From the NCBI GenBank assembly GCA_012064385.1, contig QRDG01000065.1:828586-892585 (forward strand): a stretch of DNA of 64,000 nt, in the 5' to 3' direction. Within the stretch, counting starts at the first letter, position 1. Each line of letters opens with the position of its first letter. Below, piece by piece: positions 1 to 11,630 of this stretch. The stretch comes from Puccinellia tenuiflora (Eukaryota; Streptophyta; Magnoliopsida; Poales; Poaceae). A model generated the notes under the pieces. That model was not told where the DNA came from and did not search any database. It was given only the letters and a program-made list of their open reading frames with translations. The translations under genes and the position numbers were made by a program.

Positions 1-1440
1 AAAGGGGGGAAATGACCTTGCTTGTCACAAGTTATAACTAGAGTCTCACTGCTTCCTCATGAGGTTAAAAACAGAGACACAAAAGGGAAAATTTTGAAGT
101 TTTAAAGATAGCACATGACAAATTTACTTGGAATGGTAGGAAATACCATGCATAGGTAGATATGGTGGACACAAATGGCAAAGATATTTGGCTCAGGGAT
201 TTGGATGCACGAGAAGTATTCCCTCTCAGTACGAATTTTTGGGCTTAGCAGGATATCAAGCAAACATACGATGTTAACCGGTGAAGAATAAACATACGAC
301 ATCAATTAATCATAAGCATAAGACTCTACACCGTCTCCCTTGTTGACCAAACAATTCTTTTGGTGGAAAGATTAGATTTAGATATTAGCAACTACGAAGT
401 ACCACATAGTTTCAAGCTTTTAACTGTAGTTCTTTACTAATTAGTTTCCACATAAATAACCAACAAGTTTAAGCATTAATCTTAATATCTCAAAACAAAT
501 GAAAAGCATCAAATATCCACACAATGATCTACAAGACTATGCAGGCTTTTATTTCACTCCATTTATCACATGGATAGCATTTTGTCATTCCAACAATTCA
601 ATCAATCAATAATAACAACTCTCCAACAAGTATAAGTGAAGAACAAGAGATTTTAACATTAACAACTAGCAGCTCTAAACAAGATAAAAGCTAAAATCGG
701 GAGCTTACTAGCAAACAAACAGTAGTTAAGAATACTCAAAAAGATATAAGCGAAGCAAAAGAGTATTCAAACAAAAAGCGGAGCGTGTCTCTCTCCCACA
801 CAATAGAGCTAGGATCCAACATGAATATGACCAGCNNNNNNNNNNNNNNNNNNNNNNNNNNNNNNNNNNNNNNNNNNNNNNNNNNNNNNNNNNNNNNNNN
901 NNNNNAAATAAATGCACAGTGTGTTCCATTTAGACATATTGCAAAAAATTGATTTAGCATTAGCTACTGTTTATTAAGCCTCAGTGTGGTACTCCTCTAG
1001 AGAGTATCACAATTGACGATAATAAAAGATGCGAATACAAAATAAAGGCAAAATCTATCAAAAACTAAATAGTCTGTAAAGACGAATTTTTAGAAGCACT
1101 TCTGTAGCTCAAATCAAAAAACTCAAAACTAATGAAATATATAAAGAAGTATTAGGCTAGATGTCAAAAAATTTCAGAAACGATAAAATTCAGAGATTTT
1201 TCTAGATTTTCTGCAACAGGCACATAGAATCTGTTTCTGGACAGCAAAACAATACCTCGCACTTTCAATGCATTGGAGGCTAAACTTGGCACAAAAAACC
1301 AAAATAAAAAGATACAATGAAGTTTCTACAGTAGAAACAACTCCATGAATCAAGAAAATCAAAAACAAAACTGAAAAAAAAGATGGGTTGCCTCCCAACT
1401 AGCACTTTTCTTTAACGCCTTTTCGCTAGGCGCAATGCCA
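1..1440 (-). other. Non-coding 3' part of the gypsy interior
   Basis: No reading frame longer than about 75 codons and none with recognisable motifs. A purine/pyrimidine-biased stretch near 1370-1400 lies just after the protease stop on the minus strand. In this class of elements such a region separates the coding part from the polypurine tract and 3' LTR. It contains the assembly gap at 836-905. Confidence 0.6.
836..905. other. Assembly gap (70 N)
   Basis: A run of exactly 70 undetermined bases. The true length may differ. Reading frames crossing it are artefacts. Confidence 0.99.
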
Positions 1441-1444
1441 AATA

Positions 1445-1876
1445 TCAAGTCTTTTCGGAGGCCTTAGCAACATCAAGAGCATAGCCAGACCTTATGATTG
1501 ATTCAAAAGGAATATTCTTTCTCTTTCTAGATAAGTGTTCCATCCCTCTTTTAAGGGGGAACTGAAATCTTATATTTCCCTCTTTCATATCAATAATATC
1601 ACCAACGGTTCTAAAAAAAGGTCTTCCCAAAATAATAGGACAAGAAGCATTGCACTCAATGTCCATGACAATAAAATCATCAGGAACATAGTTGTCATTA
1701 ACAACAATAAGAACATCATCAACTCGACCCAAAGGTTTCTTTTTAGAAGAATCAGCAAGATGAACATTTAAATAGCATTCTTCCAAGGGATTCAAATTAA
1801 GCATATCATAGAAACTTTTAGGCATGACAGAAACACTAGCACCGAGATCACACAAAGCAATTACAATCAAAGTCAT
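1445..1876 (-). pseudogene. Gypsy aspartic protease (PR) domain
   Basis: The 143-codon frame contains the retropepsin active-site region as DLGASVSVMP, where families normally show D-[TLI]-G-A-S-V. The downstream flap-like segment ends in ILGRPFF, typical of plant Ty3/gypsy proteases. In a live element this enzyme would cut the Gag polyprotein inside the virus-like particle. The frame ends before any reverse transcriptase. Upstream it is not continuous with gag because of frameshifts near 1876, so this is a broken polyprotein segment. The start at 1876 is only the first Met of the fragment, not a real initiation site. Confidence 0.75.
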
Positions 1877-3288
1877 TATTTCATATTATATAGTAGGTTC
1901 CCACCATCTTCTAATTTTCTAGGAATAGAAGTTTCTAGCTTAAGCTTTTCTTCCCTAGCCTTGATAAGAGCATCGGTAATGTGTTTAGTGAAAGCAATAT
2001 TTAATTTACTAGCATCTGGTGACTTAGCAAGTTTTTGTAGGAACTTTATGACTTGTAATGTTGCAATTATCAAGATCAATTTCATCATCTTTAAATAGGC
2101 TAGGAGGATCCTCATTAGTAGTTTGGATAGTATAAACATTAACATTTTTACTATTCAATTCAGCAACCCTAGCTTCTTCTTCCTCTCTAGCCCACCTAGC
2201 ATGCAAGCGAGCTAACATCCTCTCATTGTTATTAATTTTAATAGAAAGAGCATTTAAAGATTCAGTAGGCTTGTCTTGAAGAGGAGTTGTTCTAATTTTT
2301 AAAATTTCAACATCATGAGCAAGATTTTCCACTTTAGAGACAAGACTATCAAGTTTTTCAAATTTTTCTTGATCCTTTTTAAGTAAAGTAGAAGTTTTAT
2401 CACCAGAAATTTTATGATCAGTAGATCACTCATATCTATCCAAAGTCTTATAATCTCCATCAATGTTAATTGAAGCAACAGGAGTGTTGACAGTTTTGAG
2501 AATAGCAAAAGCATCAGTTTCAGCAGGAGTGACCAATTCAGGTTTAGCAGCCATTCGGTTTATCAGAGTGGCGTGAGTTTGGGACATATTTGAAATGCAA
2601 GCTTCAGTATTAACATGCCTTGATTGAAGATTAGAAATTTCTCTATTTAACTCTCCAAGTTGATCATTTACACTTTTCAATATAAAAGAATTCTCATTCA
2701 TTTCCCTAGAGAAGATTTTGTTTTTCTCAAACTGTTCATGCATGAATTTTTTTGTAGACTTCTCTATTTCAGTAATTCTATCATTACTAATCTCTTGATT
2801 GGGGGAGGTTTTGCCAAAATAATTTCCATTCAGATTTCCATTATTTTGAGGATAAGGCTTATAGTTGTTACTACCAAAATTATTTCGATAAGCATTGTTG
2901 TTGAAGTTATTTCTATTAAGAAAATTAACATCAACTTGATCCTTTTCTTGATAAATTAATGAAGCAAGAGGAACATTATTAGGATCAATAGCGGACTGAT
3001 TGGTAGCAAGAATAGACATAATCATATCAACCTTCTCACTCAAAGAGGAAATTTCCTCGACAGAATTTACCTTCTTACCAGATGGAGCTCTTTCGGTATG
3101 TCACTATGAATAATTTGTCATCATCTCATCCAAGAGTTTAGTTGCTGCACCTAATGTGGTGGACATAAAGGTTCCTCCCGCGGCCGAGTCCAAGAGTTTT
3201 CTTGAAGAAAAATTCAAACCTGCATAAAAAGTTTGGATAACCATTCACGTAGTTAATCCATGCGTGGGACAATTTTTTAAACCATAAA
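1769..3288 (-). repeat. First copy of a partial gag-protease duplication
   Basis: The segment from the protease codons (ATTTAAATAGCATTC region near 1765) through the asparagine-rich NNFNNNAYRNNFGSNNYKPY gag stretch to the CCATGCGTGGGACAA block near 3265 occurs again at 3305-4460. The two copies are clearly diverged. The first carries about 400 bp (2430-2830) absent from the second, encoding a glutamine- and asparagine-rich helical stretch. Either unequal recombination between related elements or template switching during reverse transcription could explain this. Junction near 3283-3304. Confidence 0.7.
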
Positions 3289-3304
3289 AGCTACTAACAA
3301 GTTA

Positions 3305-4460
3305 AATAGCATTCTTTCAAAGGATTTAAATTAAGCATTTCATAGAAACTTTTAGGCATAACAGAGATACTAGCACCAAGATCACACAAAGCATTGCAAT
3401 CAAAGTCATTTATTTTCATCTTAATAGTGGGTTCCCATCCATCTTCTAATTTTCTAGGAATAGAGGTTTCTAGCTTAAGCTTTTCTTCCCTAGCCTTGAT
3501 AAGAGCATCGGTAATATGTTTAGTGAAGGCAATATTTAATTTACTAGCATCCGGTGACTTAGCAAGTTTTTGTAGGAACTTTATGACTTCAGTAAGATTG
3601 CAATTATCAAAATCAATTTCATCATCTTTAAATACTATGAGGTTTCTCAGTAGTAGTTTGGATAGTATAAACTTTAACAGTTTTCCTATTCATTTCAGCA
3701 ATTCTAGCTTCTTCTTCTCTCTAGCCCACCTAGCTTTCAAGCGAGCCATCATCCTTTCATTCTCATTAATTTGAATAGAAATAGCATTTAAAGATTCAGT
3801 AGGCTTGTCTCGAAGAGGAGTGATTCTAATTTTTAAAATTTCAACATCATGAGCAAGATCTTCCACTTTAGAGACAAGTCTATCAAGTTTTTCAAGTTTC
3901 TCTTCAACAGTTTTGTTGAAAGCTTTTTGCAAAGTGATAAATTTCTTTAAAACATTTTCAAGATCAGAGGACACATTCTTATTGGGATTATAAGAATACA
4001 TAGAATTACCATATGAGTTGCCATTATTGGGAGATAAGGCTTATAGTTGTTACTACCAAAATTATTTCGATAAGCATTATTGTTGAAGTTATTTCTATTA
4101 AGAAAATTAACATCAACTTGATCCTTATCTTGGGAAATTAATGAAGCAAGTGGGACATTATTAGGATCAATAGGGGACTTATTGGTAGCAAGCATACACA
4201 TAATCATATCAACCTTATCACTCAAAGAGGAAATTTCCTCGACAAAATTTACCTTCTTACCACTTGGAGCTCTTTCAGTATGCCATTGTGAATAATTTGT
4301 CATCATCTCATCCAAGAGTTTAGTTGCTGCACCTAATGTGGTGGACATGAAGGTGCCTCCCGCGGCCGAGTCCAAGAGGTTCCTTGAATAAAATTTCAAA
4401 CCTGTATAAAAAGTTTGGATAACCATCCACATAGTTAATCCATGCGTGGGACAATTTTTA
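3305..4460 (-). repeat. Second copy of the partial gag-protease duplication
   Basis: Matches 1769-3288 in order and orientation: protease codons first, then a charged helical region (LARLKARWAREKKK-like), then the asparagine-rich block, then the gag block with DSAAGGTFM. It is continuous with the gag amino-terminal half to its right, so this copy is the one in the original gag context. Confidence 0.7.
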
Positions 4461-4927
4461 ACCATAAATTTCATTCTCTCCCAAGCTTGAGCAACATGTT
4501 CATTATCAAATTGTCTAAAGTTCATAATGTTACTCCTCAATTGTATGATTTTAGCAGGTGGATAATATTTTCCAATAAAAACATCTTTGCATTTAGTACA
4601 AGAATCAATGCTATTTCTAGGCTAAGACAATAACCATTCTTTTGCTCTCCCTCTCAGAGAGAAAGCGAAAAGCTTCAGTTTTATGATGTCACTTCCCACC
4701 TCTTTATACTTTTGCATATCACATAACTCAACAAAGTTATTTAAATGAGAGGCGGCATCATCAGTACTAGCACCAGAAAATTGCTCTTTCATAACAAGAT
4801 TTTGCAAGGCAGGCTTAATTTCATAAGATTCCGCTTTAGTAGCGGGTGGAGCAATTGGAGAGCATATGAAATCTTTGTTATTAGTGCTAGTAAAGTCACA
4901 CAACTTGGTGTTTTCAGTGGAAGACAT
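3690..4927 (-). pseudogene. Gypsy Gag (capsid) remnant
   Basis: Starts at the ATG complementary to 4925-4927 (MSSTENTKLCDF), about 165 bp inside the primer site, as expected for gag. The retrotransposon gag domain is visible as LNNFVELCDMQK followed by KLKLFAFSLRGRAKEWLLS. That motif is followed directly by an in-frame stop at 4622-4624. After the stop, capsid-like sequence resumes (FRQFDNEHVAQAWERMKFMV, CPTHG, FYTGL, DSAAGGTFM). The protein would package element RNA in the cytoplasm. The stop plus later frameshifts make this a non-functional copy. Codon use is AT-rich, unlike the host gene RPN3. Confidence 0.8.
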
Positions 4928-5091
4928 AATGATAAGATAAAATAACAAGACAGGAATAAAGACTAAACTAATTTTTTTGGGTTTTAAAATTTTGCAACAA
5001 GAAAATAAGCTAAATGAGAAATAAAGCAAACAAGACAAAAAGAAAGTAAAGTGATTGAGAGTATGAGACTCCCCTTGCTGTAGCTCCAAAG

Positions 5092-5109
5092 TCCCCGGCA
5101 ACGGCGCCA
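5092..5109 (-). other. Primer binding site (tRNA-Asp type)
   Basis: On the minus strand this reads TGGCGCCGTTGCCGGGGA, complementary to the 3' end of plant tRNA-Asp (...CCGGCAACGGCGCCA). It sits 24 bp inside the LTR end, fixing the orientation of the element as minus. Confidence 0.9.
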
Positions 5110-5133
5110 GAAAAGAGCTTGCTAATCGGTGAA

Positions 5134-5688
5134 TGATGCGTTGGGTGGTGCCCCAAGCGAAGGCGTGGATGTAGCAAGTAGCAGTTTTCCCTCGTTAACG
5201 AACCGAGGTTTATCGAACCAGTAGGACTTTGAAATCAACAACAAAGTGAATGTTCAATATCTCTGGCGCTTAATCTTCAACATACGTGGACCTGCACACA
5301 CTCAACCAAAATACTTTGCCCCCAACGGCGGAAAGGTTGTCAATCTTTCCGATCTCGCAGAAAACAAAGCGGTTAATTGTATAGTGAAATAGATGAAAAT
5401 ATGAAAATGGACCAGTGGAGTAATGATGATGAAAAGTGATGAATAAAGGTTGCAATTAATGTAAAAAGATGGACCGGGGGCCATGGGTTCACTAGTGGAG
5501 TCTCTCAAGTAAATAAAACACTCATATGATGGGTAAACAAATTACAGCCGGACAATTGACAACATTATAACACAAGCTTAATCTAGCTATGACAAAGAGA
5601 ACATGACAATATTTATGTAGGCATCACGACAATGAACAAAGACCATTGAGTCCAACTGCATCTTTGTCTAAAAAGTCCACCGTGGGAT
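5134..5688 (-). repeat. Gypsy 5' LTR, inner (3') part
   Basis: The LTR ends next to the primer site with TGATGCG on the plus strand (CGCATCA on the sense strand), pairing imperfectly with TGATACG at the outer end at 16735. The LTR is interrupted at 5688 by the MULE and resumes at 15703. The two parts total about 1.6 kb. It includes leader-like sequence and no coding potential. Confidence 0.8.
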
Positions 5689-5970
5689 GACGCCTAAAAT
5701 TTTTAAATAATACATTTTTTTATTGTTTTCGAGAAATAATGTGCGTTTTTTTATTTGGAAAAATATTGCAGCCTCGGCTTTAGGGAGGCCGACCAGTCCC
5801 TATCGGCGTCGCCCACGCCGAGCAGGCCCTGACGGCTTTGGGCACGCCGCGCAGGTCGTGGCGGAGGCCGGGCCCAGCCTGCTCGGCACCCTGTCGGCCT
5901 GCGCCCTGCAATCGGCTTCCTCCACTGCCGATAGGCCTGCAATCGGCTTCCTCCACGCCGAAAGGTCCTC
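5689..5970 (+). repeat. MULE left terminal inverted repeat and GC-rich subterminal array
   Basis: The first ~90 bp are AT-rich and match the inverted right end. From about 5770 the sequence turns abruptly GC-rich, with repeated TCGGC / GCCGA blocks in both orientations (CCTCGGCTTTAGGGAGGCCGA; CGGCGTCGCCCACGCCGAGC; twice CAATCGGCTTCCTCCAC). These could fold or bind transposase. Confidence 0.75.
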
Positions 5971-6584
5971 GACCATATTGCCCCCGCTCCCCTGTCTCTC
6001 CTCCTCCTTCTCTCTTTCTTTTTCCTCCCGACGCCTCTCTTTCCTCTCTCTGCTGCCTCCGTTTCTACTCATTTCTTACCACATGTACACTCGATTTTAG
6101 TTGATTTTCCACCCACAAAATCATCCCCAAAGCAGTAGGTAGTAAGGGAAAGTTTCGATCTGTTAATGGGGTACGTCATGGAGGCAATTTGGGGGTGATA
6201 TTAGGGGGCAACGGTGGAGATCCGGTGGAGGTTGGTGTTGGGGTAGGAGCTGAAGGTTCGTGGTGGTGTTGCTGTGGTGATTTAGGACACGCTTCAAGGG
6301 TAACATTTTTCATACATTGGTTATTTCATGTTAGGTTAAAAATAGATTATTTGTTAGTAGTGTAAATATTTTGTTAGTGCTGGACCGATATTTGGGGCAA
6401 CAGTCATACAGTATAGATATATTTGTAGAGTTTGTCGTATAAATTATTTGATTCAGTAGTAATATTTAGTAATAGTTGGGCAGTATTTTTGTATTACGGT
6501 ATGATAGTTGACGAGTGTTATTAAGATTTTAATACGGTATGGTAGTTGATGAGTCTTATTATTATTTTTTTTAGATCAGAAGAG

Positions 6585-9500
6585 ATGTCTACTTTAGTAA
6601 GATTTTTTTATGGTTCGGGTACTGTCCGAACAAATGATCAGGGAGTTGATCTGAGTGAGTTTCAGTTTGTGGACATGGATATGAATGCCCCTGCCACATG
6701 GTCCATTAGTCAGGCGAAAGACTGGTTGACAGGATGTTTAGGCCTTAATCCGTCAATATATAATCCGTCAATATATATCGTCGGTGTGCATGCACTGTGG
6801 ACGAAGTCTAGAACCAACGCCTTACACCTCTCAGTGGGTGCGATGGTTGCAAGGATGCGAAAAAGGGGAATAAACCCTACGGCCTTAGTGTTTCCCGTCG
6901 AGAAGGAGATCACCCCCCTGAAGGAGAGGGCGGGTACGATCCAGGCCAAAATAGTGAGTATATGTATACTTCTGAGTCAAATTATGGAGGTGGTGGTTAT
7001 GAATCAGGGCTGAGCAGTCAGGCAGTTGGAGGACATGGTGATGGTGGCGAGGAAGTCAATGTCGATGCAGCTAGTGGCGAGGCATATGGGGACGAGGTAG
7101 ATGGGGAAATGCAGAACCAGATGGAAGAAGAAGATACAGATGGTGAAAGTGCTAATGGTGATGAATCTGACGAGGGTAGTGAAGAAGAGGAGTTGCCTTT
7201 GCTTCATTCATGGAATCAGGACTTCACTAATTCAATGAATGTGAACGATGGCCACGATTCTGCCTGGCAATATCACCAGAACAACATGGCCAAAGCTGCT
7301 AGATATCAGGACAAGCAACATCTGAAGGACGCCATAATTCAGTGGGCAATCTCAATTAATAGGGTTTTGAAAACAACTGTGTGAAGTAAGCGATATCTAA
7401 CAATGGAATGTGAAGACATTAATTGTCCCGGAAGGGTGCACGGGTATATCCCTAAGTATGACACAACATGGGTGGTGAGTGACTTAGTACTGCACACATG
7501 CTGTATTACAAGTATCCCCAAAGATCATCGCAACTTGTCTTCCACTCTTATTGCTCGGATGTTGTACACGGAGATTGTGGAGAGCAAAACCATGGAAGTG
7601 AGGGCTATTATGCATAAAGTGAAGACAAGGTGGGGTGTAGCGACTCGACCCAATAATATGGGTCTTGTCTATGAGTATAGTGCTAGTCCCGGATTGACTC
7701 GCTAGCACACTCATTACAAATGAAATAACAGAGCACAATGCGTCTTTATTACAACGAAATGATCCAGAATAACAAAGTCCTTACATCTTTGCATAGCATT
7801 GACGCTGGCACAAAATAACTTTATTGAAATAAAATCACACAGCGGAAAATAAACGATAATGAAGCTCCAATCAACTCGTGCCACAGGCGAACATGCTGGG
7901 TGTAGCTCCAAGATCTACGTAATATCGTACCTGCAATAGTGTAATTGCAGCCGTTCGCGAATACGGTCAGTACAATTTGAATTGTACTGGCAAGTGTGCA
8001 TGGAATTAATAAACACTAGTCTACCTAGCTACTACATGCAAATTTGGGCTAGGTGGACTTGAAGGCTCTTTGCACAAAAAGCAATTTTAACCTATCAATT
8101 TGATAAACCATTTTACAACAAAAGTAAACAATCATTGGACACTGATAGAAACCAGAGCTCCTATCCCTTGGTTCACCCATCAAATTTTATTTACTGAAAT
8201 TGGAATGAATGAGAACTCTTGTAGGATCTAGTCTAGCTGGCTCAAGTTGTCCGTAACCGGGGACACGGCTAAGTACTTAGATTTAAACTCTTGAGAGTGT
8301 TGTACACTTTACCCACATGGTCTATCTAACCCCATTTACCTAAACACTCAATTTGTATATAGGTTGGGAGAAAGTTAAACCGAGACCGTTGGGTAGTAGA
8401 CCCTCAAGCCATCCTCCGCACCGTACCAAACCTACTACGCTACATCTCTGGCTACGGGGACCCGAGTGCCTACTACTTAGTTAGTCAAGACGAAGCCCAT
8501 ACTATATCGACATGTGGTTGTACTCGTAAGCTACTAAACATGACTCCACAATAATTCTCGGAGACCTGGGTGGCCGAACATAAGTGCACCTACTCAGGTA
8601 CTACGGACCCGAGCAGCCACTCAACTATTTTCCACCAAGACATACCAATACCACCCAGACATCAAGTTAATTAGAGTTGTTTTATTAGATTTGCAAAACA
8701 CAACTACGAATACAACAACTTCCATAACTTGTGATCCCAAACCACGTCTAAGCAACTAAGCAATTATAACGATGGTTTCAGGATAATCTATTCTATAAGG
8801 ATAGATATGGTAATCCACTTGGGTGTTAGTGAATCACCTAGCTTAGCATACAAACAACTCCTACACATGCATTACTACGAAAAATAGTGCTAAATGCGTA
8901 GGAAAATAATAGGTCATATGATTGCATCACTTGCCTTAATCCTCGTAGGTGTTCACACAATCCTCACAGTTGCAGCAACAGTTGCAAGCGTCGTTCTCTA
9001 CACGATTACACGTTCACAACAATAAGAATACATCAAACAAATACAACATGGATGCATGTCAATGTTAAATTACAGAGGAGTATTATTTGTTCTCTGAAAC
9101 TATATGATGCATGTGGAAAAGTTTGATGCAATTTAAAAGATTAGAATTAATGTTGTGGCCTAAATAAAGACTAAACAAGATTAATTTAATTTCCAATAAA
9201 ACTTGCTCAACTAAACTTGATAAAATTATTTCGGATTAATATTTATTTAACTTAACCGAAACAAAAATATTTATCCAAAAATAATTTACAGAGATTAAAA
9301 TAGAATTAAAATACCAATTAACAAGATTTGAAAATACCGAAAATAAAAATTCATTAAAAGTTAAATTTTATTACAGATCTGGAAAGATCTGATTTTTCTG
9401 ATTCGTTTGGTATATTAAACGTTAAATTAAGACTTACGGTTGATTTACTATTGAATTTACAAGTTTTAACCAATTTCTGGAATTTTAACGAATTAAAGAT

Positions 9501-11408
9501 TCGCTGACTGGCGCTGCGCTGACACAGGCGCTGACTGGACCGCCACGCGGCGTGATCTTGTAGGCCGGTACCGGTTCACTTAAGTGATCCGATCTGTACC
9601 GTCCAGATCAGATCCAACGGACGGGAACGAAAGCATCTGGGAATCGCGGTGGTGCTCACCTAGCGTCGTGGATGTCGAGGCTGCCGGCGTCCTGGTGGTC
9701 CCGAGGCTCGACGAAGATGTCCTGCTGGTAGCTAAGTTCACGGCGGGGTCGGCGATGTCCTCGGCGGCGGCTCCCGTGGCTCCAAACGACGGTGACGATG
9801 ACCTTCTCCGCTCAGATCCGACGGCGTTTCGGCGTAGATTTCGAGAGTTGTAGACCTCCGTTTGCAGAAAGAAATATGAGCCGGATGCGAAATTGAGATA
9901 GGAACTCGAAGGACAAGGTTAGAGGTGCTGGATTGTATGGTGGTGGCGAAGATCTAGCTCGGAACCTTCGGTGGCGGCGGTGGCGGACGTCGATCGCGTT
10001 CTCGAGCTCGAACTCGAGCTAGGGTTTGGGGATTTTTGGTGGAGATCATGTCACGGGGTCGGGGGTATATATAGGCGTCGAGTCTTGGCCGAGGGGTCAA
10101 GAGTTTGTCGAGATTTTCCTGGAACGGAGTCGTGCCCGGTTCGGAGTCAATCTGCCGAACAGGTTGCAGGCAGGAAAAAGGAAAAGAAAGGAAAAAAGAA
10201 GAATGGGCCGGCCGGTGCGAAAAAAAAGAAAGTGGGCCGGCCTTGGCTGCGCGCGCGGGGTGAGTTGGTTGGGCTGCGGCCCAACTAGCTTGCCCGCTCG
10301 TTTTTTTTTCTTTTCTATTTTTCTTTTTCTGTTTTACTGTTTTCTTTATAACTTTTGAATTTGAACTCATAATTGAGTCAAACCACTTTTGAAAAATTCG
10401 TAAAATTGTCCCCTGTCATATATGACTAACTTGGGGTAGATTTTTATGATAAAATTTACAAAAACACCCCTAGGCTTTATAAAGCTTTACATAGGGACTT
10501 GGGATAACAAGAATTAGGATTTTTTTTTTTGAAAACTCCTTTTGATTTGAAAACAAATGCATAACTTTGAATGATGACATGAAGAAATGCATATGCTCTA
10601 AATGCAAACATCCAAATGTAAGATTGGGATGTTACATGGGGTTACCAAATTGAGTATGACAAGGCTTGGAGGGCTAAGCAGAGTGCACTTGAGAGCAGAT
10701 TTGGGTCATTCTTTGACTCATACGACTCTGTGGTTCGGCTCCTGCACACACTGCAGGCCCGAAATCCAGGCACCTATGTAGACATCCAACACTTTGGATG
10801 CCTGAGTTCCCAATGGTGAAGGTCTTGCATCGCGACGGGAACAATCAGGTCGTCCCACTCGCATTTGCCTTTGTGGAGAGTGAGAACACTGCAAGTTGGT
10901 TATGGTTCTTTAGACAGTTGAAAAAAGATGTTGTGCATGACAAGCCGAATGTCTGTATCCTTCATGACAAGCATGCAGGTATACTCAGTGCGATTAAGGC
11001 ACTGACAAATCCTAGTCCTGAGGAAGAAACTCCATGGCTGGACCTGCAGAGCCGTTGGTGCATGCGTCATTTGGGGGCAAAAAATTTTTCACAGTTCAGA
11101 CATAAGAACCTTATGAATTTATTCAAAAAATTGTGCAAGCAGAACCAAGAATGCAAGTACAATGTTATCCGTGGTTATTTGAATGACTTCACTAAGGAAC
11201 ATGCAAGATTGAGGAGACAGGCGCAAGAGGTATTGGAGACAGATTAAAAACTTTGATCAGTGGATAAAGCACGAGCCTTTGGAGAGGTGGTCTTTGCTTC
11301 ACGACACACATGGAGCTAGGTACGGCGTCATGACTACAAACCTGGCTGAAACATATAACTTTGTGCTGAGAGGAAGCAGGGCTTTACCACTGACTGCCAT
11401 TGTCGAGG
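6585..11408 (+). pseudogene. MULE transposase (mudrA-like), broken
   Basis: Start chosen at ATG 6585 (MSTLVRFFYGSGTVRTN), the usual amino-terminus of this grass MULE family. It continues with an acidic linker (EEEDTDGESANGDESDEGSEEE), the amino-terminal DNA-binding/transposase region (MECEDINCPGRVHGYIPKYD, HTCCITSIPKDHRN), and the MULE catalytic region (VVPLAFAFVESENTASWLWF; ILHDKHAGILSAI; SRWCMRHLGAKNF; GVMTTNLAETYNFVLRG). Defects: a frameshift near 6815, a 15-bp tandem duplication at about 6753-6782, a TGA stop at 7382-7384, a 3.0-kb solo LTR after WG, a frameshift near 11245, and no sequence past AIVEG. A deletion near 10835 joins VKVLHR to DGNNQVV and removes the block that normally holds the first catalytic Asp. 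Confidence 0.85.
7636..10636 (-). mobile_element. Solo LTR (3.0 kb) inside the MULE transposase
   Basis: Bounded by TGTAGCGACT at the left and GGGATGTTACA at the right, with the 5-bp duplication TGGGG at 7631-7635 and 10637-10641. There is no primer site, polypurine tract or coding sequence inside, so this is a solo LTR left by LTR-LTR recombination. On the minus strand it starts TGTAACATCCC, the same start as the LTRs at 39556 and, nearly, at 39537. A TATATATA box at 10066-10073 sits where a minus-strand LTR promoter would be. The GC-rich part (9480-10300) gives spurious frames. Confidence 0.85.
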
Positions 11409-11616
11409 GTGCTACTATTTTAATTTGTAATAAGTGTGGAACTCTGTTTTATTTGTTTACGTCAAGTGTGCTACTATTTTAATTTGTAATAAGTGTGGAA
11501 CTGTGTTTTATTTTTATTTATCAAGTATGCTACTATTTTAATTTGTAATAAGTGTGGAACTCTGTTTTATTTGTTTACGTCAAGCGTGATACTATTTTAA
11601 TTTGTATTACATGTCT
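11409..11616 (+). repeat. 58-bp tandem repeat, about 3.5 copies
   Basis: Units beginning GTGCTACTATTTTAATTTG at about 11409, 11468, 11526 and a partial at 11586, differing by a few bases. They start exactly where the transposase similarity stops (after AIVEG) and end just before the PMD gene, so the array lies at the broken 3' end of the transposase. Confidence 0.85.
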
Positions 11617-11630
11617 TAATGTTGGCAGAA

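Larger units (their letters stand above)
1..5133 (-). mobile_element. Ty3/gypsy retrotransposon, internal domain (partial)
   Basis: This is the internal part of a minus-strand gypsy element whose 5' LTR lies to the right. Reading right to left, the order is a tRNA-Asp primer binding site, gag, then an aspartic protease, then more than 1.4 kb without coding potential to the window edge. No reverse transcriptase or integrase follows the protease stop, so this copy looks like a non-autonomous gag-protease derivative. The LTR style (TGATACG ends) and the gag sequence fit the large Athila-like families of Triticeae; I do not assign a named family. The 3' LTR is expected to the left of the window. 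Confidence 0.85.

Noticed and set aside
726..960. Frames across the N gap
   Set aside because: They include undetermined residues and no motif.
5723..6104. Coding frames at the MULE left end
   Set aside because: They overlap the inverted repeat and CGGC array; similar chance frames occur on the other strand.
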